This document shows positions 16,070-24,645 of a stretch of 64,000 nt of DNA, piece after piece (position 1 is the stretch's first letter; each line of letters opens with the position of its first letter). The notes beneath the pieces were generated by a model, which was given only the letters and a program-made list of their open reading frames with translations, ran no database searches and was not told where the DNA came from. The DNA lies in NCBI RefSeq assembly GCF_900101475.1, contig NZ_FMZV01000014.1, positions 62,001-126,000 on the forward strand. Direction: 5' to 3'. A program made the position numbers and the translations under genes. The stretch is from Ruegeria marina (lineage in GTDB: Bacteria > Pseudomonadota > Alphaproteobacteria > Rhodobacterales > Rhodobacteraceae).

Positions 16070-16399
16070 ATGCTCAACGCCCCCAATATGCAATGGTCTG
16101 ACGGACCCGCCAACGATTACCATCTGTTGCCCGTAACCGAGAAACAGATGCGGTATGCCCGCGCGATAGCCGAACGTTCGGCACTGGAAATTCCGGTCGA
16201 GGCCCAGCGCGACCGCCGGGTTCTCTCCGCCTGGGTTTCCGCGCATCGTCCGGCCGCCCAATCCCGGTTCGACCGCTACCCTTCGGGCAAGCAGGTCGCC
16301 TATGCCGAGCGCATTGCACGCGCCAAGCATCGCAGGGTGCCGCCGGAGTGTTTTCACGACAAGTCTGCCATGTCTGCGTGGATCGACAGGAACCGCTGA
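16070..16399 (+). CDS. Small tandem-repeat protein, candidate SOS-regulated nucleic-acid-associated factor
   Basis: The 109-residue protein consists mostly of two copies of a ~37-residue unit. Repeat 1 is at residues 23-59 (TEKQMRYARAIAER ... LSAWV). Repeat 2 is at residues 72-109 (SGKQVAYAERIARA ... MSAWI). K-Q, Y-A, I-A, P-x-E, D and S-A-W match between the copies. From memory, similar KQ-x2-YA-x2-IA units occur at the C-terminus of topoisomerases and other DNA enzymes. That suggests, but does not prove, nucleic-acid binding. The ATG has GGAGGTG 6 nt upstream; an upstream TTG at 16040 lies within the SOS box and is less likely. It is convergent with the channel gene. Confidence 0.75.
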   Translation: MLNAPNMQWSDGPANDYHLLPVTEKQMRYARAIAERSALEIPVEAQRDRRVLSAWVSAHRPAAQSRFDRYPSGKQVAYAERIARAKHRRVPPECFHDKSAMSAWIDRNR

Positions 16400-16456
16400 A
16401 GGGAAACGGATTGCCGGGTGGCCACAGGCACCCAGCACCTTGGTTTCCGAGGCACG

Positions 16457-16963
16457 TCAGGTTTTCGAATGACGCTCGTACGAGGCCACCGCCACTGCCG
16501 CCGAGACGAAGAGACCGAGCAGGATGTATCCGGTGACCGCCTCGGCCACGGCCAATCCACGGCACATGCCCACGGGCTGCAGATCGCCGTACCCGACCGT
16601 GGTGAAGGTGACATAGGAAAAGTACAGAAACTCCGATGATCGGTCGGCACCCAGAACGCAGCTGTCGGAGTACCCGAACGAGGAATAGACCGCTGCATAG
16701 AGAAACGGGACGGACTGGATGAAGGAAATGCCCATCAGGACGACCTGATGCTTCGGCTGGCCGATCCTTACTACATAGGTCCAGAGCTGCATCAGCAACC
16801 AGCCGGCCAGCAGAACCGTCGAGATGACGCCCAGGGTGCCCCCGGCAATTCCTTCGCCGACACGGGACAGAATGGCAAATGCCAGGCTGGAGACGATCAC
16901 CATGCCGCCCGCCGCGATCAGCGTTCCACGCCATTCGCGAGTCAGGGATATCGGTTTGACCAT
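16457..16963 (-). CDS. Two-transmembrane potassium channel (Ion_trans_2 type)
   Basis: This 168-residue inner-membrane protein ends in a canonical K+ pore. The selectivity filter TTVGYGD is followed by the last helix (AEAVTGYILLGLFVSAAVAVA). The N-terminal half has hydrophobic segments GTLIAAGGMVIVSSLAFAI and GVISTVLLAGWLLMQLWTYV, so it has about four helices with one pore loop. There is no RCK/TrkA domain after the pore, so ligand gating is not evident. AGGAGGAG precedes the chosen ATG, and the 38 upstream codons of open frame are not conserved-looking. It may be co-transcribed with trhO upstream. Confidence 0.85.
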   Translation of the reverse strand: MVKPISLTREWRGTLIAAGGMVIVSSLAFAILSRVGEGIAGGTLGVISTVLLAGWLLMQLWTYVVRIGQPKHQVVLMGISFIQSVPFLYAAVYSSFGYSDSCVLGADRSSEFLYFSYVTFTTVGYGDLQPVGMCRGLAVAEAVTGYILLGLFVSAAVAVASYERHSKT

Positions 16964-17021
16964 GTCCAGCTCCTCCTGTGCCTGGCGCGATCTTCTCTCG
17001 CCGGACACAAGGGCGCAAGCC

Positions 17022-17936
17022 TTACCCGGCGCAATGGCCGCCGAGGTGTTCCTCTCCACGGGCGCGGGCCAGAGCAATCTGTTTCTGGCGTTCGCGGAAC
17101 CGCCTCTTGTCCGCTTCCGAAGTCTCGTCGATGCAAAGATGACAGCTTACGCCGTGTTCGTACTCGGGGCGCTGGCGATCTTGGGGCAGGATCGGGCGGC
17201 GGCACCCGTGGCACAGTTCGTGCGGACCCTCGACCAGCCCGTGACCGACCGAGACCCGGTTGTCGAAGACGAAACACTCGCCCTGCCAGGTACTGTCATC
17301 GGCCGGCATCTCCTCGAGATAACGCAGGATGCCGCCCTTGAGGTGATAGACCTGCTCGACGCCCTGTCCCAACAGGTAGTTGGTGGATTTCTCGCAGCGG
17401 ATCCCGCCAGTGCAGAACATCGCCACGCGCTTGTTGTGGAACCGGTCCTTGTTGGCCTCCCACCAGGCGGGGAACTCGCGGAAACTGTCGGTCTTGGGGT
17501 CGATGGCGCCTTCGAACGTGCCGATCGCCACCTCATAGTCGTTGCGGGTGTCGATCACCACGACATCTTCCGACCGGATCAGGTCATTCCAGTCCTTCGG
17601 TTCCACGTAATGACCGACCCCGGCCAGAGGATCGACATCCGGCTGGCCCATGGTGACGATCTCTTTCTTCAGCCGCACCTTCATCTTGCCAAAGGGCGGA
17701 TGGTCGCTCTGCGCTTCCTTCCATTCCAGATCGGCACAGCCCGGCAGGCTGCGGATACGAGCCAGCACCGCGTCGATTCCGGCACGGGGGCCGGCGATGG
17801 TGCCGTTGATGCCTTCCCGTGCCAACAACAGCGTACCCTTGACGTCCTGCGCCCGACACAGGGCCAGCAAGGCCGGTTGCAAGGCGGCGGGATCGGGGAA
17901 ACGGGTGAAATGATAGAGGGCGACGATCGTGTACAT
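17022..17936 (-). CDS. trhO: tRNA uridine(34) hydroxylase TrhO (rhodanese-domain)
   Basis: This 304-residue YceA/TrhO family enzyme hydroxylates U34 of some tRNAs to 5-hydroxyuridine using O2. An N-terminal acylphosphatase-like domain (LAREGINGTIAG) is followed by a rhodanese domain with the active-site loop FCTGGIRCEKS. A C-terminal cysteine-rich part (CHGCRRPI ... CHLC) completes the usual architecture. The length matches the family. It is a single gene with the K+ channel downstream on the same strand and the FAD oxidase upstream after 107 bp. Confidence 0.92.
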   Translation of the reverse strand: MYTIVALYHFTRFPDPAALQPALLALCRAQDVKGTLLLAREGINGTIAGPRAGIDAVLARIRSLPGCADLEWKEAQSDHPPFGKMKVRLKKEIVTMGQPDVDPLAGVGHYVEPKDWNDLIRSEDVVVIDTRNDYEVAIGTFEGAIDPKTDSFREFPAWWEANKDRFHNKRVAMFCTGGIRCEKSTNYLLGQGVEQVYHLKGGILRYLEEMPADDSTWQGECFVFDNRVSVGHGLVEGPHELCHGCRRPILPQDRQRPEYEHGVSCHLCIDETSEADKRRFRERQKQIALARARGEEHLGGHCAG

Positions 17937-18043
17937 GCCCCGCCCTTAGAGCGATGCGCCCGCCAATTCAAGAGGCGGTTTCATACGCCATTTCCAATAA
18001 AACAAGGGTTTTTCCTGCATGTTTCAGAGGTAGTCCGCCAACA

Positions 18044-19336
18044 TCAGAGACCAAGCGCATCAAGCAACCGGTATTTCGCGACCGTCGCGGCAACCCCCAG
18101 GCGCCGAAGGCCATGAAACGGGATCGGACGCGGATCGGTAACCGGAAAATCCAACCCGACCTCGGGCGTACCGCTGGCCCAATCCGCCATCACCCGCCCC
18201 ATGGCGGTCGCCATCGCCACGCCACGCCCGTTGTAGCCGAGCCCGGCCATGATGCCCTTGCCCAGCCTGTCGAGATGCGGAAAGTGATCTGTTGTGACCG
18301 CGACGAACCCACCCCAGGCATGGGTCCATCGCACACCATCCAGTTGCGGGTAGAGCTTTGCGCTGACCTGCCGCAGCGCCTTCATCCGGGTGCGCGTGGC
18401 GGCAGCGCCATAGGCGCCGCGTCCGCCCATGATGAAGCGCCCCGCCGCGTCCCGTCGGTAGTAGAGCAACAGCCGCCGGGTGTCCGAGAGGGCATGTTCG
18501 CCCGGCAGGATTCCGGCCAGCACCTCTGGCGGCAGGGGTTCCGTGGCTACCTGCACCGACCGGACCGGAACCACCGTTCGGGCCAGGCCCGGCGCGAATG
18601 CGTCCGTGTAGGCATTGGTGCAGATCAGCACCCGTCGCGCCCGCAGGGAACCGCCGGTTGTGGTGAGGATATGCGTCGACCCATCCGCTTCGATCCGCAG
18701 AACCCTGCTATGCCCGTGGATCGCTGCGCCGGCGCGGACCGCTGCCGCAGCCAGGCCCAGCGCATAGTTCAGCGGGTGCAGGTTGCCGCCGCGATGGTCG
18801 ATCAACCCGCCGCGATAGGCAGCGCTCCCCGACAGATCGGCGATTCCGGCAGCGTCCAGCGGCTCAACCGCGGCGCCAAGCCTTTGCCATTGCGCGGCTT
18901 TGTGATGCAGGTCGCGCAGACCGGCGGCGTCATGCGCGCCGCGCAGCCAGCCGACCGGGCGTGCATCGCAGTCGATTCCGTACCGTGCGACAAGGTCGAA
19001 GACCAGTTGCCCGGCCGTTCCCGAAAGCCGCAACATCCGCCCGCCCATGTCGGCTCCGAACCGCGTGGTGATCTCCTCGGGGTCGGGGTGAAGGCCGGGA
19101 TTGACCTGACCGCCGTTGCGCCCCGAGGCACCCCAGCCGGGCGTTTCCGCCTCGAGCACAACACAGGCAATCCCGCGTTCCGCGAGGTGCAAGGCCGCCG
19201 AAAGCCCGGTGAACCCACCACCGATTATGGCGACCTCGGTTTCAAGGCTACCGGTCAGCGGCGGATGGGGCGCGGACATGTTTGCCGTAGCTGTCCACAA
19301 GCTGTTGGCGATCACGGGCGGTTCATTGGCGATCAT
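18044..19336 (-). CDS. FAD-dependent amine/amino-acid oxidase (PuuB/OrdL-like)
   Basis: This 430-residue DAO-fold flavoenzyme has the nucleotide-binding motif IIGGGFTGLSAALHLAERG at about residues 37-55 and the GWGASGRNGGQ signature typical of gamma-glutamylputrescine oxidase relatives. The C-terminal FAD contact is GLGYNGRGVAMA. It probably oxidises an amine or N-methyl amino acid to an aldehyde or imine with hydrogen peroxide formation; the substrate is not readable. The start at 19336 has GGAGGACGCC; an ATG seven codons upstream is weaker. It is divergent from pncA with 108 bp between starts. No puuA/C/D partner is adjacent, so a putrescine role is only one possibility. Confidence 0.82.
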   Translation of the reverse strand: MIANEPPVIANSLWTATANMSAPHPPLTGSLETEVAIIGGGFTGLSAALHLAERGIACVVLEAETPGWGASGRNGGQVNPGLHPDPEEITTRFGADMGGRMLRLSGTAGQLVFDLVARYGIDCDARPVGWLRGAHDAAGLRDLHHKAAQWQRLGAAVEPLDAAGIADLSGSAAYRGGLIDHRGGNLHPLNYALGLAAAAVRAGAAIHGHSRVLRIEADGSTHILTTTGGSLRARRVLICTNAYTDAFAPGLARTVVPVRSVQVATEPLPPEVLAGILPGEHALSDTRRLLLYYRRDAAGRFIMGGRGAYGAAATRTRMKALRQVSAKLYPQLDGVRWTHAWGGFVAVTTDHFPHLDRLGKGIMAGLGYNGRGVAMATAMGRVMADWASGTPEVGLDFPVTDPRPIPFHGLRRLGVAATVAKYRLLDALGL

Positions 19337-19444
19337 GGCGTCCTCCGTCGCTGCCACGGTTCGGTCAACTCGCCGTTCCGGTCAAGCGCATTGACGCACG
19401 CGGACTGGCTGCTTACCCATGTTTCAGCCAGGAAGGAGAACGGT

Positions 19445-20041
19445 ATGACCCAGGCCCTAATCGTGATCGACGTCCAGAACGATTTCTGCCCTGGCGGAGC
19501 GCTGGCCGTGCCCGACGGCGACGTGATCGTGCCCTTGATCAACGAGATGATGGGCGATTTCGATTCCGTCATCCTGACGCAGGACTGGCATCCGGCGGGC
19601 CATCTGTCCTTTGCCTCGTCGCATCCCGGCAAGGCGGCTTTCGACCTGGTCGATATGCCTTATGGTCCACAGGTGCTGTGGCCCGACCACTGCGTTCAGG
19701 GCACCCGTGGGGCGGCGTTTCATCCCGACCTGCGGACCGATGCCGACCTGATCATCCGCAAGGGGTTCCGAAGGGGAATCGACAGTTACTCGGGCTTTTT
19801 CGAAAACGACCGGACAACGCCGACCGGGTTGGAAGGATACCTGCGCAACCGTGGCATCGACCGGCTGACCCTGGTTGGCCTCGCAACCGATTTCTGCGTG
19901 CATTACTCGGCGGTCGACGCCGCGCGGTTGGGCTTTGCCGTCGAAGTCCGGATGTCCGCCTGCCGCGCCATCGACCTTGACGGCTCGTTGGAAGCCGCGA
20001 CCGGGGCGATGATATCCGCAGGTGTGATCCTGGCCGGATAG
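19445..20041 (+). CDS. pncA: Nicotinamidase
   Basis: PncA hydrolyses nicotinamide to nicotinate for NAD salvage. The 198-residue isochorismatase-fold protein shows the catalytic Asp in IVIDVQNDFCPGGAL, the metal-binding DWHPAGHLSF region, the Lys in IIRKGF and the nucleophile Cys in LATDFCVHY. AAGGAGAACGGT precedes the ATG. The product, nicotinate, is the substrate of PncB encoded 2.4 kb downstream on the same strand, so the two enzymes form the nicotinamide-to-NaMN branch with a sensor kinase between them. Confidence 0.95.
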   Translation: MTQALIVIDVQNDFCPGGALAVPDGDVIVPLINEMMGDFDSVILTQDWHPAGHLSFASSHPGKAAFDLVDMPYGPQVLWPDHCVQGTRGAAFHPDLRTDADLIIRKGFRRGIDSYSGFFENDRTTPTGLEGYLRNRGIDRLTLVGLATDFCVHYSAVDAARLGFAVEVRMSACRAIDLDGSLEAATGAMISAGVILAG

Positions 20042-20112
20042 TTGCCTTTTGTTAAGAGGTTGCGCGCTAGAACCTTGGGACCAAAGTCAATGTTTTTCCC
20101 CGGGGTTCGCCG

Positions 20113-22347
20113 ATGCAAAAAGCCGGGTCGTCTGCGGCCGACCAACTGGCGGAGTTCGAGCGGAGATACAGCCGCCGCGGCCTGCTTGTCCGTTATGCTC
20201 GGGGGCGGGTGAAGAATTTCGGCAATCGCCAGATCATGACGTTTTCGGGCGGGTTTGCCCTGGCGCTGACCGAAGGACCGGTGACAGGTGGGGCGGCTGT
20301 TCTGATCGCCCTGTTCGGCGAACTGGTCGATTGCCTGTTCCTGTCGCGTCTGCCCCGTTTGCTGGAATCCGGTTTCGGAATTCGAAAATTGCTGGTGATC
20401 AGCACGGTTACGGCCGCGGTGCAGGCGCTGACGATCGTGGCTTGCGTATTAATGGCCTGGTTCGGCGACCAAAGCGGATTGTCCCCGCTGTTTACCATCG
20501 CGTTTCTTGCAGGTGCGTCAATCAACGCCGGCCTGGTGCTTCCATTCCACCGCTCCGCCGGAACGGTCCGGTTGATCGCCTATGCTCTGGCGACCGCATT
20601 CATTTTTTTCTTCGATGCCCTGAATGCCCCGAGGATCGACTCCGTCCATTTCCTGAATGCCGGCGGCACTGCGATGCTTGGTTTCATGGTGGCCCTGTTC
20701 CTGAGTTTTGTGAACAGGGGATTCGAGACGCATCGGAAGACCACGCTTCGCCTTATCGAGCAGGGTCAAGACCTGATGCGCCATCAGAAAGAGGCGCAAC
20801 AACTGTCCTTGGTCGCAAGAAATGCCAATGACAGCGTGATCATGTCAGATGCGAATGGTCGGATTGTCTGGACCAACGAAGCGTTCAGCAGGATCACCGG
20901 ATACTCGGCTGCCGAAGCACGGGGGCGGCTTCCCGCAGAGTTGCTGAACGGGCCTGAAACCGATCTTGCCACTTCGAACGCCATCACAGCCGCGCTTATG
21001 TCGGGAAAACCCTTTCGCGGAGAGATCCAGAACCTGACAAAAGACGGCCAACCGATCTGGATGGACGTCAACATGGTGCCGATCGTGGATTCAGACGGCA
21101 ATATCGAGATGACGGTGGCCGTCGAACGCGACATAACATCCGGGAAGATCCACGAACAGGAACTGGCGGCCGCTCGCGAGGCGGCAGAAGAAGGGGCCCG
21201 GGTCAAAGCCGATTTTCTGGCCACGATGAGCCATGAAATCCGTACGCCGATGAATGGAGTTGTCGGCATGGCCGACCTGCTGTCCGAAACCCGGCTGAAC
21301 ACCGAACAGAAAGAATATGTCGATACCATCAAGAATTCGGCAGCGGCCCTGCTTGCCATCATCAACGACGTGCTCGACCTGTCACGTCTGGATGCCAACA
21401 AAATGACGGTTCATCCCGTCGACTTCGATCTTTTCGCCTGCATTTCGGAAACGGTGCGGCTGATCCGGCCACAGGCGCAACACAAGGGATTGAAGCTGAC
21501 CTTGAAGACATTGAGCGAGGTTCCCGATCTCGTGAACGCCGACAATGGACGGTTGCGCCAGGTGCTGATCAACCTTCTCGGGAACGCGGTGAAGTTCACG
21601 GAAACCGGGGGGGTCGATCTGCGCCTGTCCGTGGAAGACACGGATCTTGGCCATATTGCCACGATCGAGGTCGAAGATACCGGCATAGGAATTCCGGCAG
21701 AAAAGCTTGAGCATGTGTTCGAACGCTTTTCACAGGCCGAGGCGGACACCACCCGGGCCTATGGAGGCACCGGCCTTGGATTGGCGATTTCGCGCGAGCT
21801 GGTCGGGTTGATGGGGGGGCGGCTCACCGTCGAGTCCACTCTGGGCCGCGGGTCGTGCTTTACCCTGCGATTGCCGCTTGGGCTGCCGGACCGTACAGGC
21901 GGCTCCGGCAGCAGGCCCGTCATTGCGCCACGACACCGCGCCCTGCTCCAGGGGCGGGTGGTGCTGGTGGCAGACGACAACAGGATCAACAGGCTGCTGA
22001 TCGCCAAGTTCCTGGCAGACTTGCCTGTACGGCTCGAATTCGCGTGCAATGGCCAGGAGGCGGTGGACATGGCAGTACGTCTCGCCCCTGACATCGTCTT
22101 CATGGACATGTCGATGCCGCAAATGAGCGGGGTCGAGGCGACCCGGCTCATTCGCGGGAACAACGGGGCGCATCCGCCTATCGTGGCCTTGACGGCAAAT
22201 GCCTATGACAGCGATCGCAAGACCTGTCTTGATGCCGGGATGAACGACTTTCTCAGCAAACCCATCGGCAGGTCCGAACTGGTTTCGTGCCTGCTGGCTC
22301 ACCTCAATGGTCCCGCATCGGCCACCGAAGAACACCGGTCCGCTTGA
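20113..22347 (+). CDS. Membrane hybrid sensor histidine kinase with receiver domain
   Basis: This 744-residue protein has several hydrophobic helices (about residues 35-205), a PAS domain (230-345), a HisKA domain with phospho-His in FLATMSHEIRTPMNG and an HATPase domain (NLLGNAVKF, DTGIGIPAEKL, GGTGLGLAIS). It ends in a receiver with Asp in DIVFMDMSMPQMSG and Lys in FLSKPIG. The PAS resembles a LOV domain (GRLPAELLNGPETD) but lacks the flavin-binding cysteine, so light sensing is unlikely. There is no separate output domain; a partner phosphotransfer protein must lie elsewhere. It sits between pncA and pncB, 71 bp after the former and 64 bp before the latter. The signal it senses is unknown. 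Confidence 0.9.
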   Translation: MQKAGSSAADQLAEFERRYSRRGLLVRYARGRVKNFGNRQIMTFSGGFALALTEGPVTGGAAVLIALFGELVDCLFLSRLPRLLESGFGIRKLLVISTVTAAVQALTIVACVLMAWFGDQSGLSPLFTIAFLAGASINAGLVLPFHRSAGTVRLIAYALATAFIFFFDALNAPRIDSVHFLNAGGTAMLGFMVALFLSFVNRGFETHRKTTLRLIEQGQDLMRHQKEAQQLSLVARNANDSVIMSDANGRIVWTNEAFSRITGYSAAEARGRLPAELLNGPETDLATSNAITAALMSGKPFRGEIQNLTKDGQPIWMDVNMVPIVDSDGNIEMTVAVERDITSGKIHEQELAAAREAAEEGARVKADFLATMSHEIRTPMNGVVGMADLLSETRLNTEQKEYVDTIKNSAAALLAIINDVLDLSRLDANKMTVHPVDFDLFACISETVRLIRPQAQHKGLKLTLKTLSEVPDLVNADNGRLRQVLINLLGNAVKFTETGGVDLRLSVEDTDLGHIATIEVEDTGIGIPAEKLEHVFERFSQAEADTTRAYGGTGLGLAISRELVGLMGGRLTVESTLGRGSCFTLRLPLGLPDRTGGSGSRPVIAPRHRALLQGRVVLVADDNRINRLLIAKFLADLPVRLEFACNGQEAVDMAVRLAPDIVFMDMSMPQMSGVEATRLIRGNNGAHPPIVALTANAYDSDRKTCLDAGMNDFLSKPIGRSELVSCLLAHLNGPASATEEHRSA

Positions 22348-22411
22348 AACGGATCACGCCTGTCTGGCCGGCCAAGCGCCGAATTGCCATACCTGCGCTG
22401 CTGGCGTATCC

Positions 22412-23731
22412 ATGTCTGACCAGATTTACGAGGCCGGCTCAGTGGACATTGCAACCCGTGTGTACAATCACAAATGGAAGATCGACCCCATCGTGCGGTC
22501 GTTGATCGACACTGATTTCTACAAGCTGCTGATGTGCCAGTCAGTGTTCCGGAACAAGCCCGACACGGAAGTCACCTTTTCGCTTATAAACCGGACCACA
22601 CGCATACCGCTGGCGAAGCTGATCGACGAGAGCGAATTGCGGGAGCAGCTGGATCACATCCGCTCGCTTCGCCTGAGCAGGGGGGAAAGCACCTGGCTGC
22701 GCGGCAACATGTTCTATGGCAAGCGCCAGATGTTCCGGTCCGATTTCATGGAATGGTTCGAGGGGCTACAACTTCCACCCTATCATCTGGAGCGCCGGGG
22801 CGACCAGTACGAACTGACCTTCGAAGGCAAGTGGCACGAGGTCATGCTGTGGGAAATCCCGGCGCTGGCGGTGCTTATGGAATTGCGTTCGCGCGCAGTG
22901 CTGCACGACATGCGACGATTCGAATTGCAGGTCCTCTATGCCCGCGCCATGACCCGCGTCTGGGAAAAGATCGAACGCCTGCGCCAGATCAATGCGCTGA
23001 CGATCGCCGATTTCGGAACCCGGCGGCGGCATTCCTTTCTGTGGCAGGACTGGTGCGTGCAGGCGATGATCGAGGGGCTGGGACAGAGTTTCACCGGCAC
23101 TTCGAATTGCCTGATCGCCATGCGGCGCGAAGTCGAGGCGATCGGCACGAATGCGCATGAACTGCCGATGGTCTATTGCGCCCTGGCCGAGGATGACGCC
23201 GCCCTGGCCCGCGCGCCCTATGACGTGCTCAGCGATTGGCACGAGGAGCACGACGGCAACCTGCGCATCATCCTGCCCGACACTTACGGAACCGCCGGTT
23301 TTCTGGAACGGGCGCCGGACTGGCTGGCCGGTTGGACAGGAATACGCATCGACAGCGGCGACCCGGCAACGGGCGCCGAAACAGCGATCCGCTGGTGGCG
23401 AGCGCGCGGCGAGGACCCGACACAGAAGCGCATCATCTTTTCCGACGGCCTGGACGTGGACAAGATCGTCGAGCTGCATCGGCAGTTTTCGGGCCGCGCC
23501 AAGGTTTCGTTCGGCTGGGGCACACTCTTGACCAACGATTTCCGCGGTCTCGTGCCCGATGACGGGCTGGCGCCGTTCTCGCTGGTCTGCAAGGCGGTTT
23601 CGGCCAACGGCAACCCCACGGTGAAGCTGAGCGACAACCCCGAAAAGGCGATGGGACCGGCCGATGAGGTCGAGCGTTACAAGCGGGTGTTCGGCGTGGG
23701 CAAGCAGGAGCGGCAGGAGGTTGTGGTCTGA
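22412..23731 (+). CDS. pncB: Nicotinate phosphoribosyltransferase
   Basis: PncB makes nicotinate mononucleotide from nicotinate and PRPP in the Preiss-Handler pathway. The 439-residue protein shows SLIDTDFYKLLMCQ near the N-terminus, FGTRRRHS, FTGTSNCLIA around the region of the regulatory histidine, and the phosphate-binding RIDSGDP and FSDGLDVDKI segments. The ribosome-binding site is weak; the start MSDQIYEAGS is chosen by family resemblance because the frame is open 35 codons upstream. It is convergent with the DMT gene (12 bp between stops). Functionally it pairs with pncA. Confidence 0.93.
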   Translation: MSDQIYEAGSVDIATRVYNHKWKIDPIVRSLIDTDFYKLLMCQSVFRNKPDTEVTFSLINRTTRIPLAKLIDESELREQLDHIRSLRLSRGESTWLRGNMFYGKRQMFRSDFMEWFEGLQLPPYHLERRGDQYELTFEGKWHEVMLWEIPALAVLMELRSRAVLHDMRRFELQVLYARAMTRVWEKIERLRQINALTIADFGTRRRHSFLWQDWCVQAMIEGLGQSFTGTSNCLIAMRREVEAIGTNAHELPMVYCALAEDDAALARAPYDVLSDWHEEHDGNLRIILPDTYGTAGFLERAPDWLAGWTGIRIDSGDPATGAETAIRWWRARGEDPTQKRIIFSDGLDVDKIVELHRQFSGRAKVSFGWGTLLTNDFRGLVPDDGLAPFSLVCKAVSANGNPTVKLSDNPEKAMGPADEVERYKRVFGVGKQERQEVVV

Positions 23732-23743
23732 GACGGCTCCAGA

Positions 23744-24643
23744 TCAGGAACGCCGGGACATCCGGCGTTCGCGCCAGATGACCAGCAAACCGCCCGCGAC
23801 GATGAAAAGTGCCCCGGGAAACAGGTCGGCCCAGGGCGCCTCGTCGAACGCGATCCAGCCCGCGACAAAGGCGAAGGGGATGCCGAAATAGCTGAACGGG
23901 GCCAGGTTGCTCTGTTCGGTCATGCGGTACGAGACCACCAGGCACAGAACGGCTGTGCCGCCAAAGGCGCCCATGGCCGCCACCCAGGCGAGATCGCGGA
24001 AATCCGCGATGGGTGTGAACCCGCCCGCATAAAAGGCCAGCGCCAGCGACCCGAAAAGCGCCGAGACAACAGAGTACAAATTGATCACCGGGCTGGGCAC
24101 CTCAGGGTCCATCAGGCGGGCCGACACTCCGGACAGGGCATAGAGAAAAGCCGCACCCAATGGAGCAAGCGCGTCCAGCGTGAAGGTATCGCTGCCCGGT
24201 TTCATCACCATCAGAACGCCGGCAAACCCGAGCAGAACGGCCAGCCAGCGAATCCAGCCTACCCGCTCGCCCAGCAGCGGAACCGCGAGCGCCGTCATGA
24301 AGATCGCGTTGGCATAGGTGATGGTGGAGGCGGTGGCAAAGGCCATCACGCCCAGCGAGTAGTAGAACAGGAACTGCGCGAAGGTGACAAAAATCCCGCG
24401 CAGAAACCCCAGTTTCCATTGCCGCAAGCGCCAGGGCCTGCCGGCCGCATGCCACGCCCGCGAGGACCACAGCGCAATCAGGCTGGGAAAGATGCCGAAG
24501 AAGTTGCGATAGGCCGAAAGCTCGGCGGCGGAATAGCGCGGCGACAGGAGCTTGATGATCAGCCCCATCAGGTCGAACAGCACCAGCGCCAGCAGCGACA
24601 GCGCGATCGCCAGTATGACGTTGTCGCCGCTGCGGCCGCTCAT
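23744..24643 (-). CDS. EamA/DMT-superfamily inner-membrane transporter
   Basis: The 299-residue protein has about ten hydrophobic helices forming two EamA repeats: residues ~10-145 (ALSLLALVLFDLMGLIIKLL ... LAVLLGFAGVLMVMKPG) and ~155-290 (LGAAFLYALSGVSARLM ... LFPGALFIVAGGLLVIW). It is most likely a metabolite exporter. It is the last gene of the minus-strand ABC importer/ALDH unit, 2 bp after the ALDH stop, so it is almost certainly co-transcribed and may export a product or toxic intermediate of that pathway. Substrate unknown. Confidence 0.88.
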   Translation of the reverse strand: MSGRSGDNVILAIALSLLALVLFDLMGLIIKLLSPRYSAAELSAYRNFFGIFPSLIALWSSRAWHAAGRPWRLRQWKLGFLRGIFVTFAQFLFYYSLGVMAFATASTITYANAIFMTALAVPLLGERVGWIRWLAVLLGFAGVLMVMKPGSDTFTLDALAPLGAAFLYALSGVSARLMDPEVPSPVINLYSVVSALFGSLALAFYAGGFTPIADFRDLAWVAAMGAFGGTAVLCLVVSYRMTEQSNLAPFSYFGIPFAFVAGWIAFDEAPWADLFPGALFIVAGGLLVIWRERRMSRRS

Positions 24644-24645
24644 CG

